Positions 45,304 to 58,849 of a DNA stretch of 64,000 nucleotides are shown here, in pieces. Under the pieces are notes generated by a model. It was not told the origin of the DNA. It saw only the letters and a program-made list of their open reading frames with translations, and did no database searches. The stretch covers positions 1,178,001 through 1,242,000 of the forward strand of contig NGZR01000005.1 in assembly GCA_002197995.1 (NCBI GenBank). The letters are read 5' to 3'. The DNA comes from Gaeumannomyces sp. JS-464 (taxonomy: Eukaryota > Ascomycota > Sordariomycetes > Magnaporthales > Magnaporthaceae). A program made the position numbers and the translations under genes. Each line of letters begins with the position of its first letter. Within the stretch, counting starts at the first letter, position 1.

Positions 45304-48300
45304 ATGCCGGCGACCAAGTCTGGCCGGATCGTCAAGGCCCGTCGGGGCACCAACCTGACGGCGCACCAAAAACAGCACCGATGGGAGTCCTTCACCACCA
45401 AGATCTCCAAGCTGCACTCGCTCGACCCCCTGCGTAAAGTCCGCCGACATGACCTCGAGACCGAAGACCTGTCGGCAACGACCTCGTACCTGAGGGCCGG
45501 CGTCGAAAAATGGGCCGACCTCAACATCTCCAAGCCGTTCACAAACTTCAAGCGCGAGATCCTCCCGCTGTGCGACAGTCTCGCCCAGATCCTCCATTTC
45601 GAGAACAAGATCATGGGAATGTTCGTCTCCTACATCGGCCAGCAGGAGAAGGAAGCACTGGAACCTCTGCTGGACCTCCTGACTGCCTTCGCACACGACC
45701 TCGGCGTCCGTTTCGAGAGGCACTATGCGAAGTCGCTCGAGCTCATCATCGCCCTCGCGGGCCGCCCCCAGGATGCCGAGGTCGTCGAGTGGACCTTTGC
45801 CGCCCTGGCCTTCCTGTTCAAGTACCTGGCGAGGCTGCTCGTGCCCGACATGCGCCCGACCTACCGGGCCATGGCGCCGCTGCTGGGTCGGGTCAGGCAA
45901 CCCCACTACATCGCCCGCTTCGCCGCCGAAGCCCTGAGCTTCCTGGTCAAGAAGTCGGCCGCCCCGGCCCACCGCGACTCCTCCCTGCCCGCTCTTATCC
46001 GGTGCGCGCGGGACGATCTGATTAGCATGGCCGACGACAAGAACTTTGAGCTCTACTACCATGGCGTCATGACCATGCTGGCCGAGGCCCTCAAGAGCTC
46101 TGGGAACACCCTGCACTCGACTGCCCCTGAGCTCTACGCCCGACTGCTACGGAGCATACCGAATCAGGAGTTTGAGCCTTCATCCGAGGAGGAGTCCGCT
46201 TTTGGCCACCAGACGCCCTGGTCGGACGTGTGCTGCGGCGTCTTGACCAGCGCCATCCACCACTCGACACCTGAGACATTCGCACCCCTGGCCGACGCCA
46301 TAATCGCCGAGGCTGCGAGCGCCTTGGAGCAGCCTGATGCCAATAAGCACCCATGGCGGCTATCGATATACACACGTCTGTTCGGAATCATGGCGGGTGT
46401 CCGCCGTGGTGCGAGAGTGACCACATGGCCAGCTCTGGTCAAGACACTGTCGGATGTGCTGGAGGCCTTGTCCAGAATTCCCGAGTCCGTTTCTTCGATT
46501 ACCGGCTCACTGTTGTGGGAGCATGTAGTTGTCAATGTCGCCATCGTTTGGGTCCAGGCTCCTGTGGACGCGCTCATCTCCCCGATTCATCAGACCGTCA
46601 AAGCTGCCATGGCGCGGGGACCATTTATGATGTGGTTCATCCCGTTCTGCAGCTACTTTTCGACTTTGAGTGCTGATAAATTCAGGAGCCTACTCCAATC
46701 GTACTTTCGGGAGTAAGTAAACGCATTCTCATCGTGCACTCCTGCTATATCTTGTCTAGCCTTTGATCGCTGACCTGGACCTCTTCAGATTTATCGTCGC
46801 TCACTGGTCTCACGACAACAACGAGGAAATGCTCTGCGTCTTGATACCCAAAATGGTTGAGTCGGGTGCTCTGCCATCTACCGGCACTAGCGAGGGTTTC
46901 CCTCTGCCGCAATCTTGGCAGGATCAGGTTGTCAGCAAGTTCGAGCGTCTAGAAATCACCCCTTTCCCAGAAAGGGGTGCGTACGACAAAGATCCGAAGA
47001 CATGGCGAGACAAATGTCTGCCAAAGTACTCGGCCCTTCTCAGGATCCTCGAGTCCACAAAGGTGTCTTCGTATACTAGCGAGAGGATCGCGGAGTTGCT
47101 GCTTAGGAAGCTGAAGCTATCACTCAGGCCATCACCCTCGGTCGCCACTGACGAAGCACACTTCATTCTCACTTCCGGTTTCCGCGCTTACTTGCACATG
47201 AGCCGGGAGCAATACCAACAAACAAACAGTACGCTGAAAACGAAGCTCGACCTCAGCTTGAAACCGCTCCTGCGAGCAGCTGCCCCTAGATTCTGCCGTC
47301 TGCCCGGCTTCCTCGAAAGCCTCCTTGCTTACGAGAATGAGCTGACCCGGGCCGGTCACGAGGGCACTCAGAGCAGCAGCGGGAGTGAGAGCCCCGACGC
47401 AGAGGAAGACCCTTTCATTAAAGCCCTCGTGGGCAACCTCTCAACCAACTCACACGAGCTTCGGCTGGTCTCCTTGCAAATACTGAACCAGCTCTCTCCG
47501 ACCACACATGATTCCTCTTCCCCCTCGCCATCATGCTTCAGGCCGAGGAGACGCCCCTAGACCTGCAAAATCTCCGGACAATGTCTCTTTATCTTCGCAA
47601 GCTGGGCAAAATCTACGCCAGCATTGACCAAAGTTCATGGCTGCGCAAGGCTGTTCCAGCCTTCCTGATGGGCATGATGACAGTGCGCCTGACCCCCGTG
47701 TGGGACGACGCGGTTGAGGCCCTGAAGGACATCGCCGAAACAAAGGATGGCGAGGAGGTCATCGCCACCATCACCTTTGAGTGGCTTGACATTCCATCCC
47801 AGAGGTGGAGCGGCCCTCCGAAGCCAATCCTTCAGCCAACCAGTCGAAGGTTGACCGACTTCGAGTGCTCAACCTTTCTCGCCTCGAGGGAAAATCCGAG
47901 GAGACGAAGCGTATTGTCGACGAGCTGTTCGAGGTCATGCTGCAGGCGTTTGAAGATGCCCAGGCCACTGTCCCCAATGTGTCAGAGACGGCCCGGAGCA
48001 AGGCGCTCAAAGTTTTTTCTGCCATCCCGTCGATCGCTGAGAGGAGATCCCGAAAGTTGGTACCCCACCTTTTTAGCTGGAACGACGTCGATCAGGCACA
48101 CGCCGACAACTCGGACGACAATGCGCAGCTCGAGGCCGAGGGCAAAAGCTGGTCCCTAGTTGATCGGAAGGCCCTCATCGGGGTGTTCGCTCTCTTCCAA
48201 AACCCCAGGGTCTTGTACCAGAACCAGCAAGTCTTCGATGTGCTACTAAACCTCGTTGCCAACGGTGATGTTGAAGTCCAAAAACTAGCGCTTAAGGCCA

Positions 48301-51300
48301 TCCTTGCCTGGAAGCAGGAAGGGGTGAAGCGGTACCAAGAGAACCTGCAGGGGCTGCTCGAGGAGGCTCGGCTTAGGAATGAGCTCACCCTGCTATTCCA
48401 GGGCGACAACAAGATCCGCGATGCCGACAGGCCGGAACTCATGCCTGTGCTTCTCAGACTGCTGTATGGCAGGACTATCTCGAAGAAAGGCGCGGCCAGC
48501 GGGCGAGCGGGTGTCCAGGGGACGCGTCATGCCGTCATCCGCAGCCTCTCGGTTCAGGACATTGGCGGTTTCCTTGAGATCGCCCTGGGGCCTATACACA
48601 CGCTTCGGGTCGTTGACAGCACCGGGCTGTGTAACAAGGTCTTTGATCAGCACAGCATACCGGTGCGCAAGCAAGTTGGTCTGCTCAACATGTTGGAGAC
48701 AATAACCACCGAACTCGGCTCTAGCGTCATGGAATACATGGATCCGCTCGTCAACTCAGTGCTGTACTGTCTCATTCCAGCCTGCCGCAGACTTCAGGCC
48801 GACAAAGAGAGGAAGCTGCGCACATCGTTAGACGAGAAGGAAGAAGATGACATTAAGGAGGAGGATGGCGATGAGAATGACGAAAGCGAGGCCTCTCTTC
48901 TGAGGGCGGCACGTACCACGGCTCTCAAGTGCCTTTGCGCTCTGCTCAAGAACGCGGCCGGGTTCGACTGGACCCCTTACCAGGGTCCTATCGTGTCCGA
49001 GGTCGTCAGCCCGCACATGGCAACGTTATCTCAGGAGACCACGCAGGGCGTGTCGTGGACTCTGCGTCTGCTGGAAACGTGGTCTCTCATGCCACGTTGC
49101 GTTATGGCATTGTCGATTGACGCCGGTGTCATTCCCGCCGTCATCCAGTGCATCACCGTCTCACATACCAAAGCCGAGGTCAAGATCTTTGCGCTCGGCA
49201 TTGTGCGCAACCTCATCAGGCTTTCCCTCGCGCCAACTGAAGAGTCCGAATTCAACGAGCTCATCCGCGCCGAGATTTTGGATCCGAACTTGGATCTGGT
49301 CCTGGGCGAGATCGGGAGACTTCTCATTGTGGGCAAGAGCAAGGCGAGCGACGACAAATCCTCCGAAAAGGGCAAAGCGACTGCTGAGTCTGCTGCGGCC
49401 GCTGCCCCACCGGTCGACGAGGGTGGCGAGGAGGACGCGGCTGTTGATGATCCAGTCAATGAGAAAGAAACACCCGAAGAAGATGCAGCGGACAATGAGA
49501 CCGTGCTCAAGCTTGCGCCGATCGGCAGGCAACTTCTCGAGGCAGCTGTTGACACCGTCGTCGAGATCGCTCCTCTGGTGGAGAACTCGAAGAACACGCG
49601 CAACCTGGTTGAGATATCGACCTTCCTTCTCAACCAGCCAGCGCGTTCCGTCAACCCCAAAGTCAAGGGCGCCATCCTCCTCATTCTAGAGAGATTTGTC
49701 GTTCTGGAGAGCCTACAAGACGACTCAATGCTACGCCGCAACCTCTACGAGACCATCTGCTCCCTCTTCAGCTTCTTCAAAGACCGCCAAAACCGCCAAT
49801 CCCTATCAAGGCTGCTCCTTGTCTTTGCAACCCAAGAGCCTGTCGTCCAAGAGGTTGCCGACCTGTCCTCGGAGCTGAACTCCTTCGTCGAGGGCAGGAT
49901 CGACGAGCCAGACTACGACCGCCGCCTCGCCGCCTTCCGCTCGATTTGCGAGCCACGAGATGTGCCGTTTACCATCGAGCAATGGTTGCCTCTGCTTCAC
50001 AATTTCATCTGCTACATGCACCATGACGAGGAGCATGCCATTTTGTCTCAAAACTCTGCCGATGGCATCTGCCAGTTCATTGAAGCAGCTGAATCTGTGT
50101 GGGACCAGCTCGCGTCGCGCAAGCAATTTGCTGACAGGCTAGATCGGATCCTTCTCCCCGCCATCTACGCAGGCGCCCGCGAGAAGTCGGAGACGGTGCG
50201 GCGCGAGTTTCTGAGAGTTCTTGGATTCCTCGCCTCTCACCTTCGATCATGGGAGCCCGTGGCGGACCTAGCACCTCTGGTCCCCGAGGCGGAAGAGGGC
50301 GACGAGACGATGGAAGAGACGCAGCAGTCCAAGAAGAAGAGGGATCTGGATTTCTTCTACAACATTCTTACTCCAGCAGTGTCCAAGCAGGTCCAGGCCC
50401 TGCAGTTCCTGCAAGGTGTCAATGAGCGATCGTCTCTCAGCAGCCGGAACGTAAGCAAATTCTTCATTCCTCTGCTGGAACATTTCATTCTCGGACGCGA
50501 GGATGGGAGCGACGACCAGGGCCTTGGAGCACAAGCCACCAACACCATTTCTAGCCTGGCCGGTGCACTCGAATGGCCGCAGTACCGCGCGCTACTCAGG
50601 CGTTACGTCTTGTACGTCAAGTCAAAGCCCGAGCTGCACAAGCAGATCATCCGCCTTTTGGACAAGGTCGTTGAGGCACTAGAGGTCGCTGCTGGACAAG
50701 CTTATAGGCTGGAGAGCACCGACTGCAACGAGGCGACGGCAACAAGCACGTCGACCCTTGGGAAGAGGTTACCGAGTCGGGAGAAGTTCAGCGACGAGGT
50801 CTCCGGACCCTTGATGGCAACTTTGCTTGACCACCTGCATGAGAAAGATGAGACCACAGTCAGCTCTCGGGTCCCGATTGGCGTGATTATCGTCAAGCTC
50901 CTAAATCTGTTGCCCGCAAATGTGCGCGACTTGAAGCTCCCCGGCGTGCTTACCGACATCTGCCACATCTTGCGCAGCAAGGCCTGGGACTCTCGGGAGA
51001 TGGCGCGTAGCACCCTAGTCAAGATCGCGTGCATCCTCGGCGCCCCTTGCTTCGGCTTCATTCTCAAGGAGTTGCGCGGCGCCCTCACCCGGGGATATCA
51101 GCTGCACGTCTTGTCATACACGGTTCACTCCATTCTGGTTGCCGTCATCCCGAGTTCAAGCAGGGCGATCTTGACTACTGCGTTGACCAAGTCGTCGCGG
51201 TTATCATGGACGACATCTTTGGCGTGACCGGGCAAGATAAGGAGGCCGAGGAGTACACGAACAAGATGAAGGAAATCAAGAGCAGCAAGAGCCAAGACTC

Positions 51301-53521
51301 GATGGAGCTGATCGCCAAAAACACATCAATCAGCTGCTTGATCACGCTCGTGCAGCCGCTGAAGGAGTTGCTGCTGGAGAAGCTCAACCTCAAGATGGTG
51401 AGGAAGATCGACGAGCTGCTCAGTCGCGTCACAGCCGGTCTCCTGCACAACCCTGCTGCCGAGAGCAAGGATGCGCTCATATTCTGCTACGAGGTCATCC
51501 AGGAAGTCTACAACAGCAAGAAGCCCGAGGCCGAGGCCAAGCTGGACCCCAGACTGAAGCGGTACCTGATCCAGAAGGGCGCCAAGAAGAATGATCGCGG
51601 CACGACCACCAAACACACTTACAAGCTCACCCGGTTCGCTCTCGACGTGCTGCGGTCTCTGATGAGGAAGCATGACAGCCTCCGGACCGCATCCTACGCC
51701 AGCGGCTTCCTACCCATCCTGGGTGACGCCGTCATCGCAGGCGATGAGGAGGTTAAGGTGGCCGCCTTCAAGCTCCTTGTCGTACTTGTCAAGGTGCCGT
51801 TCAAGAACAACGACTCGACCAACTTATACAGGGTGGCGCTCAAGGAGGCCCTGCGCACGATTTCTGGATCCACAACTACCACCAGCGAGGTTGCACAGGC
51901 TGCGCTCAGGCTCATCTCGGTCATCCTCCGGGACAGAAGCGATGTTCCGGTCAAGGACGCAGCGATCGACATGCTTCTCGGCAGGGTCAAGGACGATCTT
52001 ACCGAGCCTCTGCACAGGCACATCACATTCAGCTTCCTCCGGTCAGTCCTCGACCGCAAGGTCGAAACGGCGGTGGTGTACGACACGCTAGATCATGTGG
52101 GCACGGTAATGATCACCAACGACGACAAGGACACGCGAGACCTAGCGCGCGGGGCCTTCTTTCAGTTCCTCCGGGAGTACCCGCAGAAGAAGGCGCGGTG
52201 GGCAAAGCAGCTCAAGTTCATCGTGGCGAACCTGCAGTACGACCGCGAGGGCGGGCGGCTGTCGGTTATGGAGGTGCTGCACCTGCTCCTGATGAAGTCG
52301 GCCGATGACTTTGTGCAGGAGGTCTGCACCACTTGCTTCATCCCGCTCGTCTTTGTGCTTGCGAACGACGACAGCGATAAGTGCAGGCTCGCGGCCGCCG
52401 AGCTGGTCAAGGAGGTGCTCCGGCGTGCCGACAAGGCGTCGACGCAGAACTTTCTCACCATACTGAGGGGATGGCTGGGTCAGGACGAGAACGCGGGCGT
52501 GCTGAGGCTGGGCATCCAGACGCTCGGCTTCTACTTCGAGGTCCGCGCGGCGAGCGGCCGGGACAAGAAGGACTTTGCGCTGCTCAAGGGCAAGATCCTG
52601 GATGTCGTGTCGGACGCGACCGGCCAGGACGCCGGCCTCGTCAACGTCTGCCTCGCCGTCGTCCGGGGCGTGCTGGGCAAGGACCCGGCCAGTGTGCTGG
52701 CGCCGGACTCGCGCGAGCTCTGGGACCGGATCGTCGCGTGCCTCTCGCACGCGGACGCCACCGTCAAGCTCTCGGCCGTCAAGCTCCTAAGCTCGTACCT
52801 CGCCGACTTTGCGCGCGGCGGCGGGCTGCGCGGCTCGCACGGCCTCGAGCTGGACCAGGCGGCCGTCATGCGCCTGATCCGGCTGAACCTCGGCGTGCTG
52901 GGGTCCGAAGAGGTCAGCGAGCCGCTGGCCGAGGAGGTGGCGCAGATCCTAGTCTTCCTCGGAAACGCGGTCGAGTTCGAGTCGGAGGAGTCGGATTCTG
53001 AGTCTGACGACGGGGGCGACGACAACGAGGATGAGGACGACGACGACGGCGAAGCAGTCGAGCGCGATGACAGCAAGAAAAAGTTCACCAACAGCCGCTA
53101 CATGTTTGGCCGGCTGGCGGCCATCATCAGGAAGGAGACGCGACCCAAGTCGACCGAGCTGGTGCCCAAACTGGCGGCGCTCGACGTTCTGTCGGCCTAC
53201 TGCGACGGGCTCGCGCCCGTCGAGTGCGTGCGACCATCGCTACGCGCGATCCTACGACCGCTCCGCAACGTAACGGACCCCGCGGTGCCGACCCCCTGGT
53301 CGCCCGACGCGGACTTTGCGGCCAAGCACGAATCCCTCCGGGCCAAGGCTCGCGACTGCATGGAGGCGCTGCAGCGGCGGCTCGGCACGGCGGCGTACAC
53401 GGCGGCGCTGCTGGCGGTGGGCGAGGGCGTGCGCGGGCGCAGGGAGATGCGGTCCACCAAGCGCAAGATCGAGGCGGTGGCGGCGCCGGAGCGGGCCGGG
53501 GCCGAGAAGAGGAAGATTTGA
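45304..53521 (+). CDS. utp20: U3 snoRNP-associated protein Utp20 (DRIM)
   Basis: Very large HEAT-repeat component of the small-subunit processome, needed for 18S rRNA maturation in the nucleolus. Exon 1 is 45304-46712, a 76-nt intron follows, then exon 2 46789-53521; three single-base corrections give 2714 residues, in line with the family. The head MPATKSGRIVKARRG leads to HRWESFTTKISKL, a conserved Utp20 start. Repeated amphipathic helices follow throughout. Acidic insertions lie near 48835-48890, 49390-49500 and 52980-53060, and the tail is basic (STKRKIEAVAAPERAGAEKRKI). Missing single bases are near 47514 (before LFPLAIMLQAEETP), 47802 (IPSQ then EVERPSEANP) and 51152 (LVAVIP then EFKQGDLDYCVDQ). 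The last shows the same CCGGAG to CCGAG loss as in cullin-3. It is essential in yeast, so true frame loss is improbable. Confidence 0.95.
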
Positions 53522-53909
53522 GAAGAAGAAGGAGAAGCGCAAGGCGCGCGGGCAGGAGCATCGGGCTATGCGGCAGGTTGTGTGAGCGTGGGTGTGTAAT
53601 GTACCTTTTTCTGCGGGCGTGTGCTTGAGCCAAGAGCACATGGGATGGGAGATTTGTGAATAAGGCGTTTTGAGGTTGGGCGGGGGGAAATCATGCTCTC
53701 ATTTGTTTCTTTTTATGGTCATTTATAAATATAGTGGCGTATCTAGATGTTTTTTTTTTTTTTTTTTTTTTCGCAAAAGACAAACGGGTTACAGATATTT
53801 CGAGACAATGCGATGCGCCTTCTGATTATGCGACTTTCCTCTTTTGAGCCAGAAACTAAACGCTTATAATACAACTCACGCGCAACACACAGTCCGTGGT
53901 CTCTCTTCT
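53522..53909. other. Intergenic between converging UTP20 and Zim17 genes
   Basis: Contains the 3' ends of both genes and a poly-T tract at 53750-53772. No open frame of interest. Confidence 0.6.
53750..53772 (+). repeat. Poly-T tract (23 T)
   Basis: An uninterrupted run read directly, within the short convergent intergenic region. Confidence 0.95.
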
Positions 53910-54544
53910 CTATGGCTCCGCGGCACCGCCAGGCAGGTCGTCCTCCCAGAACTCGATACTGCCGTCCTCGCCGAGGGTGCCCTTCTTGACGAGCAGGCCC
54001 TTGTCGCGCATGAGGTCCTCGACGGTGACGCCCTTGCGGTCGCTGAAGACGCCCAGGTGGTCGCTTATGACGTGGCGGTTGCGGCAGTCCGGCAGGTGAT
54101 GAGGACGGAGCCGTGGTGGTACCCCTGCTTGGAGACGGCGTGCTTTGATCGCGCGCCGCAGGGCACGCACGTGAAGGTCAGCTGATAGTGCGGCTGCGAC
54201 TGGATGCGGTTTTGCTGGCCGGTGGTTGTGGTGGTGTTTTCGGGAGTTGTTGTTGTGCTAGTGTCGGAGTTGGGTGGGTTTGGCGATGCTGGGTCTGTGC
54301 CTGCGCCGTCTTGGGGCGTGGGGTTGGCGGAGAAGGGGTTGCGGCCAGTGAAGCGCGGGATCGTGTGTTGGAAGCGGCGCTGTGGCGTGAGGCGGGGACG
54401 GGGCGTGTGTGCGTGCTGTGTGACGGCATCGTGTGTTCTTGACCTAGTGAGGAGTGTGGACGTCGTCGTTGTCGCGTCGGCGAGGAGGGAGGGGGCTAGC
54501 CTCCGGGATAATGAGAGGAGGCGGGGAGCTGTTCTGGACGCCAT
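53910..54544 (-). CDS. zim17: Zim17/Tim15/Hep1, DNL-type zinc finger mitochondrial protein
   Basis: A J-like co-factor that keeps mitochondrial Hsp70 (Ssc1) soluble and active in protein import. Single exon, 211 residues after one correction. The N-terminus is Arg/Ser-rich without acids (MASRTAPRLLSLSRRLAPSLL), fitting a mitochondrial presequence. A Thr/Pro-rich linker leads to the zinc domain: YQLTFTCVPCGARSKHAVSK, then YHHGSVLITC and, after the break, a second CxxC followed by RNRHVISDHLGVF with the DNL-domain signature region (the motif reads DHLG here). One base is missing from the CCC at 54091-54092, exactly inside the second zinc-binding CxxC. Uncorrected, the protein would stop just after it and lose its zinc site. 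It is divergent from cullin-3. Confidence 0.92.
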
Positions 54545-55259
54545 TTTTATTATCGTTACTTGAGACTGATAGATGCAAGCCTCGATTGAATTTGGGAAGC
54601 TTTATTTGTTTAGCGGAAACACACGAAGCATCAGTTGTTCTGAGAATCGATGTTTTCGGCTGTCGCATCGCAAAGAGCTCCGACTTGGCCGCCATCAAAA
54701 ATTTGACGCTGTCCCCAGAAGGTCCGCGGCCAATGACGTCGGTCGGGCGACTTTCCCGCCTAGGCGCGGCTGAATCGCGTGGCGCTCAAGCGCGACTATG
54801 CGATGTGGGGCCCACCCAAGGCCGCAAGCACTTTAGCGGGCGGTTCGTGTGCTCCGCGCCTTCCAACAAACCGGCTGCCATCAGCGGCCCCACTTTTGTG
54901 AGGGGCAACCAAACGAAAGCTGGGGGAGCTTCGCGAATTGCATCGCCTCTCTGCCTGACATAAATCGAGATCTCCCGTTTTCCCTCTCCCTCCTCCTCCT
55001 CCCGCCAGAAAACCCCAGTTTATTCATCTCCCCAGTTCTGCGACTGCGGTCGGCTCCGCCCGCGCTGGTTGTTTGCCGCCGCCCGTCTTGTGCCCAAACC
55101 CAGACGCGCAGACGCCCGACTTGCACAGCTGCCCCCGCGTGTGTGCGAAATCGGCGCCTCCTCCTCTCCCAACCCGACGGCTGCTATGGTGCCGTGCTCG
55201 GCCTCGCCTCGCCACCATCCCCGACAGACACCCCCACACGTGCTCCGGAGACCATAACG
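54545..55259. promoter_or_regulatory. Divergent promoter region of Zim17 and cullin-3 genes
   Basis: 715 bp with no credible gene. The right half is C/T-rich, like a leader for the plus-strand gene. Confidence 0.4.
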
Positions 55260-58100
55260 ATGCAGCGACAGGGCAAATCAGGCCGCCAAAGCGGGTAAGT
55301 AGCTCTGCCCTCCCTCCCGCTCCTCCCTCCCACGGGCGACGAGCAACAGGCGGCTGAACATTCAGGTGGACGACAGGCCCTCCGGCCCGAGGCCGACGAG
55401 TTCGACCAGTGCTGGGGCGTGCTCAGGGAGGCGCTTACCGACATTCACAACCGAAACGCCGGCCGCCTGTCGTTCGAGCACCTGTACCGCGCGTCCTACA
55501 AGATCGTGCTTAAGAAGCACGGCGAGAGGCTCTACGACCTGGTCAAGGACTTTGAGCGCGAGTGGTTTGCCAAGCAGGTCATCCCGCAGATCCAGGCCCT
55601 GATCGCGCCCAACCTCGTCAACATCATCGTGTTCGAGGTGCCGGGCACCAGCGCCCACGAGCGCCGCGAGATGGGCGACACGTTCCTGCGCGGCCTCAAG
55701 GACGCGTGGGAGAGCCACAACATGTCCATGAACATGGTGGCCGACATCTTGATGTACCTCGATAAGGGCTGGCTGAAGGAGAGCAAGAACACATCCATTT
55801 TTGTCACCACCATCGGTCTGTTCCGCGACCACCTACTCGACCCAGGTACCATCTCGCCCGGGTACAACCGCACCTTTAGCATCTGGGAGATATTGTGGCG
55901 CCGTTCCTTCTCGACCACGTCAATATGGAACGCGAGGGCGACGTTATAGACCGCAACCTAATACACCGCTGCATCACCATGCTCGAGGACCTGTACGAGA
56001 CGGATGACGAGCTAGACTCGCAGCGTTTGTACCTAACCTACTTTGAGGAACCCTTCCTCGAGTCCAGTCGCAAGTTCTACTGCGCCGAGGCGCTGCGTCT
56101 GCTACGCGGCGCCGATGCCAGTGTCTGGCTGCGCCACACACACCGGCGCCTGCGTGAGGAGGCCGACCGCTGCCGCACCACGCTGTCACGCCTGACTACG
56201 GACAAGATCGCGAGAGTCGTCGAGGCCGAGCTCATCTCAACCCACCTCCACGAGCTGCTAGCGCTCGAGAGTAACGGGCTGAAGTCGATGCTGGACAACG
56301 ACCGCGTTGAGGACCTGGCGATATTGTACGAGCTCATACTCAAGGTCGACCCCACGGCAGAGGCGCTCAAGAATGGGCTGCAGAATAGGATCACAGCCCA
56401 AGGCGCCGAAATCGAGAAGAACCTACGGGATATGGACCTTTCGGCCGCGGCAGATACAGCCGTTGCCGCTGATGGCGGCGACACAAAGGTCGAGGGAGAG
56501 AGCAGCAAGAGTGGCGCCAAGGCGGCGGCACAGCAGCAACCATTATCGCTGCAGGCGCAGCAAACGGCAGCGGCTATCAAGTGGGTAGACGACGTGCTTG
56601 CGCTGCGTGAAAAATACGATGTGCTGTGGGAGCAGTGCTTCGCCCAGGACCTGGCGATCCAGTCGGCCATCACCAAGGGCTTCTCCGACTTCATCCACGC
56701 GTTCCCGCGCAGCTCCGAGTACGTGTCGCTCTTCATCGACGACAACCTCAAGCGCGGGATCCGCGGCAAGACGGACGGCGAGGTGGGCGCGATCCTGGAC
56801 AAGGCCATTGTGCTTATCCGATACCTCAAGGACAAGGATCTCTTTGAGCGCTACTACCAGAAGCACCTGGCGCGGCGATTGCTGCACAGCAAGTCGGGCA
56901 GCGAGGAGGTGGAGAAGCAGATGATCTCGCTGATGCAGCTCGACCTGGGCAAGCACTTCACGTCAAAGTTCGAGGGCATGTTCAAGGACATGGCCACGTC
57001 CGAGGAGCTGTCCAAAAAGTACCACGAGCACATCAGCTCGCTCGGCGACGACGCGGGCTACCGCGAGGCCAAGCCTATTGAGCTGTCGGTGAGCGTGTTG
57101 ACTACCAACAACTGGCCACCCGAGGTCATGGGCCGCACACAGCAGCTGGCCGACAGCGCCACCAACCAGGGCGGCGGCGGCTCGACCGAGTGCATCTACC
57201 CGCCGAGGTGAAGCGGCTGCAGGAGAGCTTCTTCAAGTTCTACCTGCGCGACCGTAGCGGGCGCGTGCTGACGTGGGTCGGGTCGGCGGGCACGGCCGAC
57301 ATCAAGTGCGTGTTCCCGCGCGTGCCCGGCGCGAGACGGGCCGCTCGCAAGGAGCGGCGGTACGAGCTCAGCGCGTCGACGTACAGCATGGTGGTGCTGC
57401 TGCTGTTCAACGACGTGGCCGACGGCGCGTCGCTATCGCTCGAGGACATCCAGGCCGCGACCAACATACCGGCCAAGGAGCTCTCGCGCGCGCTGGCGTC
57501 GCTGTCCATCAACCCCAAGGCCAGGGTGCTGCTCAAGGAGCCGCCGACCAAGACGATCCGGCCCGGCGACCGCTTCTCGTTCAACACGGGCTTTGTGAGC
57601 AAGGCCATAAAGATCAAGGCGCCCGTCATCAACTCGCACTCAAAGGTCGAGGGCGACGAGGAGCGCCAGAAGACTGAGGACAAGAACGACGAGACGAGGC
57701 GGCACATGGTCGACGCGGCCATTGTGCGTATAATGAAGTATGTTCCCGAATTCTCTCGTTTGGTTGTCATTGTTTCTTTTGGCGTTTATTTCTTGCGATG
57801 CAAGTCCGCAGCTCGGTCGAGGTCGGCATCAGACATGCAGTCCTCGCCCCTGATTGTATCCGCTCGCAGACGACCCAAGCACTTGCAAGCCTCGGACCCT
57901 ACTGACTGGCCTCGCACAGATCCCGCAAAGAGCTGCCACACAACTCACTCCTGACCGAAGTCATCAGCCAGCTTGCGCCACGGTTTCAGCCTCAGGTGCC
58001 CATGATCAAGGCAAGGATAGAAGACCTCATCGGGAGAGAATACCTGGAGCGGATAGAGGACTCGGCAGCCACAAACCCAGCATATCGCTACCTAGCATAA
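55260..58100 (+). CDS. cul3: Cullin-3, scaffold of BTB-type ubiquitin ligases
   Basis: Cullin-3 bridges BTB adaptors and the Rbx1 RING protein. Exon 1 is 55260-55294 (MQRQGKSGRQS), exon 2 55366-57737, exon 3 57920-58100, about 863 residues. The N-terminal helices read FDQCWGVLREALTDIHNRNA and FEHLYRASYKIVLKKHGERLY, the adaptor-binding region. The cullin homology domain includes KDLFERYYQKHLARRLL and QMISLMQLDLGKHFTSKFEGM. The C-terminal winged helix has the neddylation lysine in IVRIMK (57728-57737), then ELPHNSLLTEV and the usual ending YRYLA. Single bases are missing near 55895 (EIL then VAPFLLDH) and 57205 (YPP then EVKRL). The exon 1-exon 2 junction is also out of frame by one, so either a further indel lies near 55366-55390 or the first exon is misplaced. 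Confidence 0.94.
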
Positions 58101-58849
58101 AGAATACGGTGGAAAAGCAGGGGATTCTCTTCCCACACATAATGCCCATGTCTGTGGATCGACGATTCGATCCCAAAGGCCTTGACGGACCCTTTGATGC
58201 GGTTGATTCCCTTGTCGCGCTCTAGGCCGGCTCCGCCCGGCTCGCCGTCAAGGGCGTGTATGTACGAGGGGAGGGGGCATACCATACCAGCACAAAGAAT
58301 GACGGCGACAATACATGTTAAGCACGCAAATTCACTTCAAGCCTACTCAAGCACCATGAACTCCGGGTGCCCATCGCTTATTTGGCATCTAGCTGGCTCT
58401 TTACAGGACCCCTCGGGCACTCCACGGGGTGTTCCCAATGCTGATGATGCTCGGGCAACCCTCGATCAAGCCCATCACAGCCTCTTTCAGCCTCACGTCC
58501 TTCGGCTTTGTTTCTTCGCGGTTGTCGAACAGCCTTCATTGAGAGGTGACGTTCAAAGTTTCCAGTGTGCATGACGGGGATGACTAACACTCGGAAACAA
58601 GGCTCCTGTATCAGGACAATGGGAACTCGTACACAAAGAAGGGCTGTGAGCCTCTAATACATAAGTCCGCCGGTAGCTCCCAAATTTCTTCTGGGAGCTT
58701 TTTCTTGGTCAGTCCCAGCATCCGCAACCACCTCCCGCCTACCACACAAACCACGCCTTCCCACAACCACACCTTCCCACAGCCCACCCAACCCGCCAGT
58801 CTCGCTCCTACCGACCCTCCCAAGCACAACCAACCACCCTTTCTTCAAC
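58101..58849. other. Intergenic, no gene seen
   Basis: Cullin-3 3' flank and the promoter of the next gene. The last 150 bp before 58850 are a C/A-rich leader (CCACACAAACCACG-like). Confidence 0.55.
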
